From Roseiarcus sp036488815 (GTDB lineage Bacteria > Pseudomonadota > Alphaproteobacteria > Rhizobiales > Beijerinckiaceae), in contig DASXGX010000006.1 of NCBI GenBank assembly GCA_036488815.1, positions 41,663 through 105,662 on the forward strand: a stretch of 64,000 bases of DNA, in the 5' to 3' direction. Positions 24,453 through 32,915 of this stretch are shown piece after piece. Below the pieces are notes generated by a model, which saw only the letters and a list, made by a program, of their open reading frames with translations, had not been told where the DNA came from and did no database searches. The stretch's first letter is position 1. Each line of letters opens with the position of its first letter. Position numbers and translations under genes: made by a program.

Positions 24453-25748
24453 ATGATTCCCGCCGCCCGCGTCGCCGCCGCCATTGAAATTCTCACCGAC
24501 ATCGAGACGCGGCGCCGCCCTGCGGCGGACGCGCTAAAGGATTGGGGCCTCGCACGGCGCTTTGCCGGTTCTGGCGACCGCGCCGCGGTCGCCAGCCTCG
24601 TCTTCGACGCGCTGCGCCGAAAGACCTCGTCCGCATGGATAATGGGCGAGGCGAGCCCGCGGGCGGAGGTGATCGGCGCCCTGAAGTTGCTGCGAAACCT
24701 TGGTGAGGACGAGGTGTCGGCGCTCTTCACTGGGGAGGGTCACGCGCCGGCGCCGCTGAGCAACGTCGAACGCGAGCGCCTGCGCGCGGGCGATCTCACT
24801 GAGGCGCCAGCGCATGTTCGCGGCGACTATCCGGAATGGCTCGCCGCCGCCTTCGCCGAGAGTTTTGGCGACAGCGCAGTCGAAGAGGGGCGGGCGCTCG
24901 CGAACCGCGCCCCGGTCGACCTGCGCGTCAACCTGCTGAAGGCCGGGCGGGATCCGACGCAAGCGGCGCTGGCCCACCTCGACGCCGCGCCGACGCCGTT
25001 TTCGCCGGTCGGGCTGCGCATTCCTGTCCGCGCGGACGGCCGCGGCCCGGCGCTGTCGGCGGAGCCCGCCTATGTGAAGGGCCTCGTCGAGGTGCAGGAC
25101 GAGGGCTCGCAACTCGCGGCGCTGCTCAGCGGCGCCAAGCCGGGCATGCAGGCGCTCGATCTTTGCGCCGGGGCCGGAGGCAAGACACTGGCGCTCGCCG
25201 CCATGATGGACAATCACGGTCAGATTTACGCGACTGACGACGATGGACGGCGGCTGGCCCCGATCTTCGACCGGCTAGCGCGTTCCGGGGCCCGCAACGT
25301 GCAGGTCCGCGCGCCGCGAGGCACGCAGGATCGGCTCGCCGATCTTGAAGCGCGCTGCGATCTCGTCGTGATCGACGCGCCGTGCAGCGGCTCCGGCGCC
25401 TGGCGGCGTAACCCCGACGCCAAATGGCGCATGCGCCCCGGCGCGCTGGAGCAGCGCATCAAGGATCAGGTGGAAACGCTTGAAAGCGCGGCCAGATTTG
25501 TCAAGCCGGGCGGCAGGATCGTTTACATCACCTGCTCGCTGCTGAAGGCGGAGAACGAGGATCGCGTCGCCGCCTTCCTCGAGAGCCGGCCGGAATTCCT
25601 GCCGCTCGAAGCGGCCCATTGGGCGCGCGCCTGCGGCCTCGAGGCGCTTGCGGCCGAGGCCTCGCGCCTCGGTCCGGGAGTTCGCCTCAGCCCCTTGCGC
25701 ACCGGGACCGACGGGTTCTATGTCGCAGTTCTCGCGCGCTCGGCATGA
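24453..25748 (+). CDS. rsmB: RsmB/NOP-family RNA m5C methyltransferase
   Basis: SAM-dependent cytosine-C5 RNA methyltransferase of 431 residues. The N-terminal NusB-like helical domain is followed by the Rossmann domain with LDLCAGAGGKTLALAA, then DAPCSGSGAWRRNPD (first catalytic Cys region) and VYITCSLLKAENED (second catalytic Cys). It is an RsmB/RsmF-class enzyme; the exact rRNA position cannot be told. Its stop overlaps a possible ATG of the next gene. Confidence 0.9.
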   Translation: MIPAARVAAAIEILTDIETRRRPAADALKDWGLARRFAGSGDRAAVASLVFDALRRKTSSAWIMGEASPRAEVIGALKLLRNLGEDEVSALFTGEGHAPAPLSNVERERLRAGDLTEAPAHVRGDYPEWLAAAFAESFGDSAVEEGRALANRAPVDLRVNLLKAGRDPTQAALAHLDAAPTPFSPVGLRIPVRADGRGPALSAEPAYVKGLVEVQDEGSQLAALLSGAKPGMQALDLCAGAGGKTLALAAMMDNHGQIYATDDDGRRLAPIFDRLARSGARNVQVRAPRGTQDRLADLEARCDLVVIDAPCSGSGAWRRNPDAKWRMRPGALEQRIKDQVETLESAARFVKPGGRIVYITCSLLKAENEDRVAAFLESRPEFLPLEAAHWARACGLEALAAEASRLGPGVRLSPLRTGTDGFYVAVLARSA

Positions 25749-25780
25749 GAGACGGCCTCGGAAAGGGATTGGGAAACGTG

Positions 25781-26065
25781 ATGCATCAATCTCTTGGCGT
25801 CTTTGGCGCCCCAGGAATCAGCTTCGTTTCGCTGATCACAATCGGGGGTCTTGCCGGCTGGATCGCCGGCATGATCACGCGCTCGCGCCACGGCCTTCTC
25901 ACCAACATCCTGATCGGCGTCGCCGGCTCGTGGATCGGATCGGAACTGGCCGCTCTGGCCCATGTCGCCGTGCGCCATACGGTCGGCCATTTCGTCGCCG
26001 CCTTGATCGGCTCGGTGGCGCTCATACTTATCTTTCAAGTCGTCGAGGGGCGCAGGGCGTACTGA
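25781..26065 (+). CDS. GlsB/YeaQ/YmgE-family small membrane protein
   Basis: A 94-residue inner-membrane protein (transglycosylase-associated family) with three hydrophobic helices: FVSLITIGGLAGWIAGMI, LLTNILIGVAGSWIGSELAAL and FVAALIGSVALILIFQVV. The family is linked to stress responses; the name transglycosylase-associated is historical. An earlier ATG at 25745 overlapping the rsmB stop (ATGA) is possible and would add 12 residues. Confidence 0.82.
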   Translation: MHQSLGVFGAPGISFVSLITIGGLAGWIAGMITRSRHGLLTNILIGVAGSWIGSELAALAHVAVRHTVGHFVAALIGSVALILIFQVVEGRRAY

Positions 26066-26106
26066 ACCCGCCTCGCGCATCAAACCGGGGGCAGGGCAAA
26101 CACGTC

Positions 26107-27081
26107 ATGACCGTTGTCGTAGACCTTCTCAACGCCGATCCGCGCGCCGCGCGCCCGCGCCACCCTGAGAAGGCGCATCGGCCGGACCAGCCCTCGGAGC
26201 GCAAGCCCGCTTGGATTCGGGTTAAAGCCCCGGGCTCGGCCGCCTTCGCCGAGACGAGCCGGATCGTGCGCGAGCACAAACTCGTCACCGTCTGCGAAGA
26301 GGCGCGCTGCCCAAACATCGGCGAGTGCTGGGAAAAGAAGCACGCCACCTTCATGATCATGGGCGAGACCTGCACGCGCGCCTGCGCATTCTGCAACGTG
26401 CGCACCGGTCTGCCCGACGCGCTCGAGGAGGGGGAGCCGGAGCGCGTCGCCGACGCGGTCGCCAAGCTCGGCCTTTCGCATGTCGTGGTGACGTCGGTCG
26501 ACCGCGACGATCTCGACGACGGCGGCGCAGGCCATTTCGCCCGCACCATAAGGGCGATCCGCGCCGTTTCGCCGGCGACCACGGTCGAAGTGCTGACGCC
26601 CGACTTCCTGCGCAAGCCGGGCGCGCTCGAAATCGTGGTTGAGGCCAAGCCGGATGTCTTCAACCACAATCTCGAGACGGTTCCCTCGAATTATCTCACC
26701 GTGCGGCCGGGCGCGCGCTACTTCCATTCGCTGCGCCTGCTGCAGCGCGCCAAGGAACTCGACCCGACCCTGTTCACCAAGTCGGGAATCATGGTCGGCC
26801 TCGGCGAGGAGCGCAACGAGGTGCTGCAACTGATGGACGACCTGCGCAGCGCCGACGTCGATTTCCTCACCATCGGCCAATATCTGCAGCCGACTCCGAA
26901 GCACCACCGCGTGGTGAGCTATGTGACGCCCGAGGAGTTTCGTTCTTACGCGGAGGTCGGCGCCGCGAAGGGCTTCCTCCTCGTCTCGGCGACGCCGCTG
27001 ACGCGCTCCTCGCACCACGCCGGCGAGGATTTCGCGCGCCTCAAAGCGGCCCGTCTCGCCAAAACGCTCACTCCTTCTTGA
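26107..27081 (+). CDS. lipA: Lipoyl synthase
   Basis: Radical SAM enzyme inserting two sulfurs into protein-bound octanoate. The 324-residue protein carries the auxiliary-cluster cysteines in VCEEARCPNIGECW and the radical SAM motif CTRACAFCNV (CxxxCxxC). The C-terminal RSSHHAGEDF includes the conserved Ser that ligates the auxiliary cluster. A variable N-terminal tail of about 40 residues precedes the core. Confidence 0.97.
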   Translation: MTVVVDLLNADPRAARPRHPEKAHRPDQPSERKPAWIRVKAPGSAAFAETSRIVREHKLVTVCEEARCPNIGECWEKKHATFMIMGETCTRACAFCNVRTGLPDALEEGEPERVADAVAKLGLSHVVVTSVDRDDLDDGGAGHFARTIRAIRAVSPATTVEVLTPDFLRKPGALEIVVEAKPDVFNHNLETVPSNYLTVRPGARYFHSLRLLQRAKELDPTLFTKSGIMVGLGEERNEVLQLMDDLRSADVDFLTIGQYLQPTPKHHRVVSYVTPEEFRSYAEVGAAKGFLLVSATPLTRSSHHAGEDFARLKAARLAKTLTPS

Positions 27082-27122
27082 CCCCTAGCCAGCGAAGCTG
27101 TAGGCCAGCCCAGCCCAGGCGG

Positions 27123-27198
27123 GAGCGCGTAGCTCAATCGGTAGAGCATCTGACTTTTAATCAGAGGGTCGTGGGTTCGAGTCCCACCGCGCTCACCA
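27123..27198 (+). tRNA. tRNA-Lys (anticodon TTT)
   Basis: A 76-base cloverleaf: acceptor arms GAGCGCG and CGCGCTC pair fully, the D-arm is AGCTCAATCGGTAGAGC, the anticodon arm TCTGA-CTTTTAA-TCAGA has anticodon TTT at 27156-27158, and the T-arm is GTGGGTTCGAGTCCCAC. Discriminator A and an encoded CCA (27196-27198) finish it. Confidence 0.97.
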
Positions 27199-27202
27199 TC
27201 GA

Positions 27203-27218
27203 AGCAATTGAAATTGCT
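27203..27218 (+). terminator. Short hairpin after tRNA-Lys
   Basis: AGCAAT-TGAA-ATTGCT starts four bases after the CCA end and is followed by AACGATTTTC. It is a weak intrinsic terminator candidate for the tRNA transcript. Confidence 0.4.
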
Positions 27219-27452
27219 AACGATTTTCGGGGCCGATCCACTCCTGAGTCTGCGAGTTAGGGGCGTGGTGACCACATGGTGGCCACCGATTTCTCCCTTC
27301 CCCGACCGCCGAATGGCGGCGAGTTTTGCGCAAAATCTTCGATGGTCTGACGGCGCTACGCGACGCCGGCCGTTTGACCTTCTTCGGCCGGGCCTTCGCG
27401 GTCTTCTTCAGACCTTGCAGCCTTCCCGCGCCGCCGCTACAGCGAGGGCGGT

Positions 27453-28030
27453 TTAGTCCAAGGTGGGAAAGCGGACGTGTTCGAGTGCGCGGAGCGGGCC
27501 GACGTCGTAACCGTGCCGCATCAAGCGCGGCTCCAGTCTCGATCTGCGGGGAAGGGACCCGCCTCGACTGATGTCGTTGCTCACCGGGTCCCCAGACGGC
27601 TGGGGGCCTTCCTCGATCACGGAGGTTCGCGGCCGCCGCGTGCCTTCGACGCCGGGTGGGAAGCGGCGCGGCGGCCTTCCCGCTGCCCGCCCGGATGGAT
27701 CGCCAGCCGTTCGACATCGGGATCGATGGCCCGGTTCCAGAGCACCGCATCATCGTGGACATTAAGGCAATAGATCATCCCGACGCCGGAGGAGGTGCGG
27801 TAGGCCACGTGGAGCCGGCCAGTCGCCATGCTGGCGGCGACCCCCTGACATCGTCCCCGTCCCGAACAGTCTTGATGGTCCTAACAAGGCGATGACCGGA
27901 GCCGAAATCGTAGGCCGATATCGAGCCCCCTGTGGCCGCTGTCTGATTGACGGCGTAGAGGAAATAGCCGGTGTGCATTTCGTGTGCGGCAAGCGCTAGG
28001 CTCTCCGCCGACGTGCCGAGGGTGGACGCC
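27453..28030 (-). pseudogene. Decayed beta-propeller (YVTN-type) protein gene
   Basis: No intact gene fits the 1.1 kb after tRNA-Lys (27199-28321). The minus strand shows fragments of one protein in shifting frames: TLGTSAESLALAAHEMHTGY then FLYAVNQTAATGGSISAYDF, next MATGRLHVAYRTSSGVGMIY then CLNVHDDAVLWNRAIDPDVE, RLAIHPGGQ, and a last piece ending HVRFPTLD before a stop at 27453. The pieces look like repeats of a beta-propeller surface or periplasmic protein. At least two frameshifts separate them. 27219-27452 and 28031-28321 hold nothing I can identify. Confidence 0.55.
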
Positions 28031-28321
28031 GCGGGCGGCGTTCTCGGTCAGCGCCTCGGCGTGTGGGGGCGAGCAGATATCGCGCAGTCTGATATTCTTG
28101 CCTGGGCCGCTCGGGGCGGCGCCGCCATCCTTGCCCGGGACAGGTCGACACGATACTGATCTTCTCTCGATAATAACAAGACAGAGCCGGCCAAGGCGTA
28201 CGCAAGCCTCCCGGACGGAGCGGCAGGTCTCAGCCGCGAGGAGGAAGCGCCGGCCAACGTCGGCCGAAATGCATCCTGTGGGATGCGCAATTCACAACGA
28301 CAACAGCCACAGGGCATCAAT

Positions 28322-29158
28322 ATGCGGGAGGCGATTGTTCTTTATCGCGGCGACTTCGGACGAATGACGATCCGGAATGTCGTCGGAAACCTCGTGACCC
28401 ATGCCCATCGCGATATCCACGTGATCGTATGGCTCGATGGTTCGGTTGGAGAGATGATGGTTGGCGGTCGGCGGGTGGTTCCGAGCCGCAGCGTGGCTGT
28501 CGGGGTCAATTCCTTCGAGGCGCACGATCACAGCATGATGGCCAACGGTCCCTGCGGGATCTTTTTGGCGTTCTACATTGATCCAGACTGGGTCTATCAT
28601 CGCCGCGGCGTCGAGCGTAGCGCGGCGCTTTTCGCGCGGCCGGCAATTCCGATCGATCCGTCCATGCACCAGCGGGCTATGGACTTGGTCGCTCGCCTTG
28701 AAGAGGGCGGCGCCGACCATCTCGATCTCTATGAGATCGTCTCGTTTGTCGATCGGGTGCTGGACGCGGCCGACGCCGACCGGCAGCGCCAGAGCTCGCG
28801 GCGGCCGGCGCGGGTTCCCGGGGCTCGCGACTTCCGCATTCGCAAGGCGATCGATCTCATGAAGACAAACGTGACCGCGCGCATCTGCTTTGACGAGGTG
28901 GCGCGGGCGGTAGGGCTTTCGCGACCGCATTTCTTTGCGCTGTTCAAAGAGCAGATGAACGTCACGCCCAATGTCTTCTGGAACATGCTCCGAATGGAGG
29001 AGGCGTTCCGCCAGATCCAGGATAGTGAAGACAGTCTGACAGAGATCGCCATCGACCTCGGTTTCACCACACAGGGAAACTTCTCGCGCTTCTTCCGCGA
29101 GCACGTCGGCGTGCCTCCCGCTGTCTATCGTTCCGCCGCTCGCCAAATGATGGCGTGA
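28322..29158 (+). CDS. AraC-family transcriptional regulator
   Basis: A 278-residue regulator (an upstream ATG at 28283 would add 13). The N-terminus is a cupin-like sensor (NLVTHAHRDIHVIVWLDGSVGEMMVGGRRVVPSRSVAVGVN). The C-terminal AraC DNA-binding domain has two HTHs: ICFDEVARAVGLSRPHFFALFKEQM and LTEIAIDLGFTTQGNFSRFFREHVGVPP. It precedes the SRPBCC and molybdenum hydroxylase genes on the same strand and is the best candidate for their regulator. Confidence 0.88.
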   Translation: MREAIVLYRGDFGRMTIRNVVGNLVTHAHRDIHVIVWLDGSVGEMMVGGRRVVPSRSVAVGVNSFEAHDHSMMANGPCGIFLAFYIDPDWVYHRRGVERSAALFARPAIPIDPSMHQRAMDLVARLEEGGADHLDLYEIVSFVDRVLDAADADRQRQSSRRPARVPGARDFRIRKAIDLMKTNVTARICFDEVARAVGLSRPHFFALFKEQMNVTPNVFWNMLRMEEAFRQIQDSEDSLTEIAIDLGFTTQGNFSRFFREHVGVPPAVYRSAARQMMA

Positions 29159-29258
29159 CGTTCGGCCGCGCGGGCGGTCAATCCGACGCAGCGATAAGCC
29201 GCTGCCGCCGGAGTTGTTAGAGTAGGCGCGTCGCCTTTCAACAGGGAACCTGATCTTC

Positions 29259-29702
29259 ATGCCTACAGTCACCGTGTCGAGCGTCATCGACGCTCCGGCT
29301 TCCGAGGTTTGGGCGGTTATCCGCGACTTCAATGCGCTGCCGAGTTGGCATCCGCGCATGGTCGAGAGCTATATCGAGGGCGACCTCCGGTCGGATCAGG
29401 TCGGATGCGTCCGGAATTTCAAGGTCGCCTCGGGGGCACGCCTGCGTGAAAAGCTTATCGGCCTTCGCGACGACGACTACAGCGTCACCTATACGATCTT
29501 GGAGACCCCGGCGCCGATCAGCAACCATATCGCGACGTTGCGTCTGATTCCGATCACAGACGGCAATCGCTGCTTCGCCCAGTGGACCGCCAGTTTCGAT
29601 TGCGCGCCGGAGCGAGCCGAGACCGAGGCCGCCGGCATGGGCGCCAACGTCTTCCAGGGCGGCTTCAACGCCCTGAAACAGCGTTTCTCCAGCGCCAAAT
29701 AA
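29259..29702 (+). CDS. SRPBCC-family protein (polyketide cyclase-like)
   Basis: A 147-residue START/Bet v1-like fold protein: MPTVTVSSVIDAPASEVWAV, DFNALPSWHP and FQGGFNALKQRF at the end. Such proteins bind hydrophobic ligands. CoxG, which anchors CO dehydrogenase to the membrane, has the same fold, and this gene lies next to CoxM/S/L-, CoxD- and CoxE-like genes. Whether it has a CoxG-like job is inference; no C-terminal membrane helix is present. Confidence 0.8.
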   Translation: MPTVTVSSVIDAPASEVWAVIRDFNALPSWHPRMVESYIEGDLRSDQVGCVRNFKVASGARLREKLIGLRDDDYSVTYTILETPAPISNHIATLRLIPITDGNRCFAQWTASFDCAPERAETEAAGMGANVFQGGFNALKQRFSSAK

Positions 29703-29724
29703 AGCGTTCTGCGGTCTCGCATAG

Positions 29725-29855
29725 CCGTCTTTGCGAGCGGAGCGAAGCAATTCAGCGATCGAGGTCTCGCCAGCAACTCGCGAGTCGTTCCGTGGGCTCC
29801 TCGATCGCCTGACGCTTCGATCTCTGGATCGCCGCGCTTTGCGCGAGACGACAGA
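29725..29855. repeat. REP-like imperfect palindromic element
   Basis: The arm starting CGTCTTTGCGAGCGGAGCG at 29725 is imperfectly mirrored by CTGGATCGCCGCGCTTTGCG at 29825-29844. The sequence resembles dispersed intergenic repeats found in many alphaproteobacterial genomes. The rest of the 451-base gap (29703-30153) holds a 7-base inverted repeat TTTGCAT/ATGCAAA (29995-30024) and no gene that I can support. Confidence 0.4.
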
Positions 29856-30153
29856 GATTCGGTTCAATAAAAAGACAGCGTGTTCTACGGCGCGAGGCGC
29901 CATCGCCGTTTCACGCCCACCAGGCATTGGAAAGTCCGCTCACCGCTGCGGTTCACGCCGATCCCGCGCGGCCGAAGCGCGCGCAGTCGAGCGATTTGCA
30001 TCAGGTCGCATCGCCACATGCAAAATGCCTCGCCTTGGCGGTGACCGCGCAAGGTTTCAGACCCAGCGATAACAGCTCAAGACCCATCGATAAGCGGGCC
30101 GAACGACTCTCGTGCACGCTTGCCGCAACTCCGCTGTAGAGGGATGGGGGACG

Positions 30154-30963
30154 ATGCTAGGCAGTGTTCAAGTGCCTTCGAATCTGGAGGCCGCATTCGA
30201 CGCTTTGGCGAACGCGCGATCGAGCGCGATCCTCGCCGGCGGCACCGTGCTGATGCCTGGCGTCAACACCAAGGTGAGCAGCCTCGATACGCTCGTCTCG
30301 ATCCGTCGCTTGGGTCTCTCAGGCATTCAGGTGGAGGGACATCGCGCCACGGTCGGGGCGACCACCACGCTCGACGAGTTTGGCGGCGATCCGCGCCTCT
30401 CCGTGCTGGGGGACGTGATCGAAAGCATCGCCTCGCCGCCGATCCGCAACATGGCGACGGTGGCCGGCAATCTTTTCGCCGCCCAGCCCAACGGCGACCT
30501 CGCGGTCGCGTTTCTCGCTCTCGATGCCGAGGTCACGATCGCCAGCCGGACTGGCGCGCGCACCGCGCCGGTCGCCGAGATCTTCGCGCGGGGCGTCGAG
30601 CACGGCGAGATCGTCACCACCGTCGCCTTCGACCTGCCCACCAGCGACACTTGGTTCTACGCCAAGGCGATGCGCCGCAAAATGAATTCCGCGGCCGTCG
30701 TTTCCGTCGCGGCGGTCGTGACGGTCGCGGACGGGCTTGTCCGCACGGCTAGAATCGCGCTCGGGGCGGTGGCGCCCCGCCCGGTGCGCGCCCTGTCCGT
30801 CGAGGCCGCGTTGATCGGCCGGCCACTGGACGTAGCCAGCGTGTCGGCGGCCGCCGCGCTCGCCGCCCGGGACACCGATCCGTTCACCGACGCCTATGCG
30901 AGCGCTTGGTATCGCGCGCGGGTCCTACCAGTTCACATCCGGCGCGCGCTGATCGGCGCCTAA
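30154..30963 (+). CDS. Molybdenum hydroxylase FAD-binding subunit (CoxM-like)
   Basis: Medium subunit that carries FAD in xanthine-dehydrogenase-family enzymes. The 269-residue protein has the FAD motif AILAGGTVLMPG (AGGT) near residue 29 and the second motif NMATVAGNLFAAQPNGD. The C-terminal CO_deh_flav_C domain is present. The start at 30154 is preferred over 30112 because it begins right at the conserved domain. It is followed after 56 bases by the iron-sulfur subunit. Confidence 0.9.
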   Translation: MLGSVQVPSNLEAAFDALANARSSAILAGGTVLMPGVNTKVSSLDTLVSIRRLGLSGIQVEGHRATVGATTTLDEFGGDPRLSVLGDVIESIASPPIRNMATVAGNLFAAQPNGDLAVAFLALDAEVTIASRTGARTAPVAEIFARGVEHGEIVTTVAFDLPTSDTWFYAKAMRRKMNSAAVVSVAAVVTVADGLVRTARIALGAVAPRPVRALSVEAALIGRPLDVASVSAAAALAARDTDPFTDAYASAWYRARVLPVHIRRALIGA

Positions 30964-31019
30964 GGCGGACCCGCAACCTTTCGAACAATGCCGCGCCCCC
31001 GGCCGGCGGAGGAGGAACG

Positions 31020-31514
31020 ATGACGTCACGGATCGTGGGGCTTCACGTCAACCAGACATTTCAGGAATTGATCGTAAGGCCAGGCGTCACTCTCCTCCAG
31101 CTCTTACGTGACCAACTGAGTCTGACCGCGACGAAGCGAGGCTGCGAGGACGGCTGGTGCGGAGCCTGCACTGTCATCGTCGACGGCAAGCCTGTCCGCT
31201 CCTGCCTGATCCCTGCCGAGACCTTGGAGAACGCCGACGTCCGAACGCTGGAGGGCGTCACCCCCGAAGGCGGTCTGTCGGCGCTCCAGGAGGCGATGGT
31301 GGAGAACTTCGCTACCCAATGCGGCTTTTGCAATTCCGGCATGCTTATGGTGGCCACGGCGCTGCTGGCCGAAAACCCTTCTCCCACCAGCGAGGAGGTG
31401 ATCCGGGCCATCTCCGGAAATGTCTGCCGGTGCACCGGCTACCACCCGATCGTCCGCGCGATCATGGACGCCGCCGCCAAGATGCGCTCGGCTGAAACCA
31501 TGGCCGCCGAGTAA
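31020..31514 (+). CDS. Molybdenum hydroxylase [2Fe-2S] subunit (CoxS-like)
   Basis: Small electron-transfer subunit of 164 residues with two [2Fe-2S] clusters. The plant-type ferredoxin cluster is bound by CEDGWCGAC plus a later Cys (SCLIPA). The four-helix-bundle cluster is bound by CGFCNSGM and CRCTGYHP. GGAGGAA lies immediately before the ATG. It passes electrons between the molybdenum site and FAD. Confidence 0.93.
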   Translation: MTSRIVGLHVNQTFQELIVRPGVTLLQLLRDQLSLTATKRGCEDGWCGACTVIVDGKPVRSCLIPAETLENADVRTLEGVTPEGGLSALQEAMVENFATQCGFCNSGMLMVATALLAENPSPTSEEVIRAISGNVCRCTGYHPIVRAIMDAAAKMRSAETMAAE

Positions 31515-31526
31515 GGAGCCGCATCG

Positions 31527-32915
31527 ATGGATCAATCCAGTTCAGAAGGCATGGACCGCCGTTATTTCGCCGGTGAGCGCGAGGGCGACTTTCATGTAAT
31601 CGGGACGAAAGCCAAGCGCCTCGACGCGCGCGGGCACGTCACCGGCCAGACCCAATATTTCGAGGATACTCAGTTCCCGCGGACGCTGCACCTCAAGATC
31701 TGCCGGTCGACCCGCCACCACGCGATGCTGCGCAGCGTCGAGACGGAGCCCGCCATGCGCGTTCCCGGAGTGGTGCGCGTATTGACGTGGAGGGACGTCC
31801 CAAAGAATTGGTACACGGTATTGCGGCTGATCAACGTCGGCCCGAATGACGAGCCGGTGCTCGCCGAGGACCGCGTCCTCTACACGGGCGAACCGATCTG
31901 CGCGGTCATAGCGGAGACCGAAGTCGCAGCGCGAGAGGGGGCGAGCCGCATCCGCGTCGAATACGACGACCTGCCGGCCGTGTTCGACGTCGAGGAGGCG
32001 CTCAAGCCCGAGGCGCCGATCGTCAACCCGCAGCATGGCCGGAACTACTTCGAATATGAAGGCCATCACTGCCGCCGCATCCGCTTCGGCAATGTCGAGG
32101 CGGGCTTCTCGGCGGCCGACCACATCTTCGAGCACCGCTACCAATCGGCGCCGATCGAGCATGCGCCGGTGGAAACCACCGGATGCATCGTCAAGCCGGA
32201 GGGCGACGGCCGCCTCACCATCTATTCCGACACCCAGGCCTGCTTCTTCACCCTCGACAACGCGGCGCTCATTCTCGATGTGCCGACCGCCAAGCTGCGC
32301 GTCATCGGCGGCACCGTTGGCGGCGGCTTTGGCGGCAAGGTCGACGTGATCGTCGAGCCGCTGGCCTGCATCGCTGCGATGCTGACCAACCGGCCGGTCA
32401 AGTTCGTCTACGATCGCGCCGAGGAGATGCAGGTCTCCTCGCCACGCGCCGCCGAGCGCCTCTACATCAAGGACGGCGTGACCAAAGACGGCCGCATCCT
32501 CGCCCGAAAGGTAACGCTCTACGTCGACTCCGGCGCCTATTCGCGCCACACCCCCTACGGCACGACCAAGGCGGCGGCCCATCTGCCCGGTCCCTACACC
32601 ATCCCTAACGTCTGGGCCGACTGCCACTGCGTCTACACCAACCGCACCCCGTCGAGCGCCATGCGCGGTTTCGGCGTCACCATCGCGGATTTCGCAATCG
32701 AGAGCCAGATGGACCGGGTCGCCAACGCTCTGGGCTTGGACCCCTGGGTGTTCAGGATGACGAACGCCTATCGCGACGGTGACATGAAGGCCCACCGCAA
32801 GAAGGTGGAGGGCGCGGCTCTCGTCGAGGTGATGCAGCGCGCGGCCGAACTCATCGGGCACGAACTGCCGGAGAGGTGCCAAAGGATGTCGTCGTTGACG
32901 CGGGAGGGGCTGTGA
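31527..32915 (+). CDS. Molybdopterin-binding subunit, N-terminal half (NdhL-like)
   Basis: First half of the molybdenum catalytic subunit, 462 residues. The aldehyde oxidase a/b hammerhead domain covers about residues 30-160. Molybdopterin contacts are GGTVGGGFGGK (261-271) and TPSSAMRGFG (374-383). Form I CO dehydrogenase would show a Cys-containing AYRCSFR loop, which is absent, so this is a hydroxylase of another substrate. The chain stops after MSSLTREGL at the point where one-piece homologues continue; the rest is encoded by the next gene through a TGATG junction. Confidence 0.85.
   Translation: MDQSSSEGMDRRYFAGEREGDFHVIGTKAKRLDARGHVTGQTQYFEDTQFPRTLHLKICRSTRHHAMLRSVETEPAMRVPGVVRVLTWRDVPKNWYTVLRLINVGPNDEPVLAEDRVLYTGEPICAVIAETEVAAREGASRIRVEYDDLPAVFDVEEALKPEAPIVNPQHGRNYFEYEGHHCRRIRFGNVEAGFSAADHIFEHRYQSAPIEHAPVETTGCIVKPEGDGRLTIYSDTQACFFTLDNAALILDVPTAKLRVIGGTVGGGFGGKVDVIVEPLACIAAMLTNRPVKFVYDRAEEMQVSSPRAAERLYIKDGVTKDGRILARKVTLYVDSGAYSRHTPYGTTKAAAHLPGPYTIPNVWADCHCVYTNRTPSSAMRGFGVTIADFAIESQMDRVANALGLDPWVFRMTNAYRDGDMKAHRKKVEGAALVEVMQRAAELIGHELPERCQRMSSLTREGL

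Noticed and set aside
31542..32882. A 446-residue minus-strand frame opposite the molybdopterin subunit gene
   Set aside because: Mirror frame of a GC-rich gene with no recognisable domain; the plus strand has clear molybdopterin motifs.
32876..32915. Frameshift interpretation of the molybdopterin subunit
   Set aside because: A TGATG junction with GGAGGGG at five bases and the break point known from split enzymes make a natural two-gene arrangement more likely; kept open as a check in the findings.
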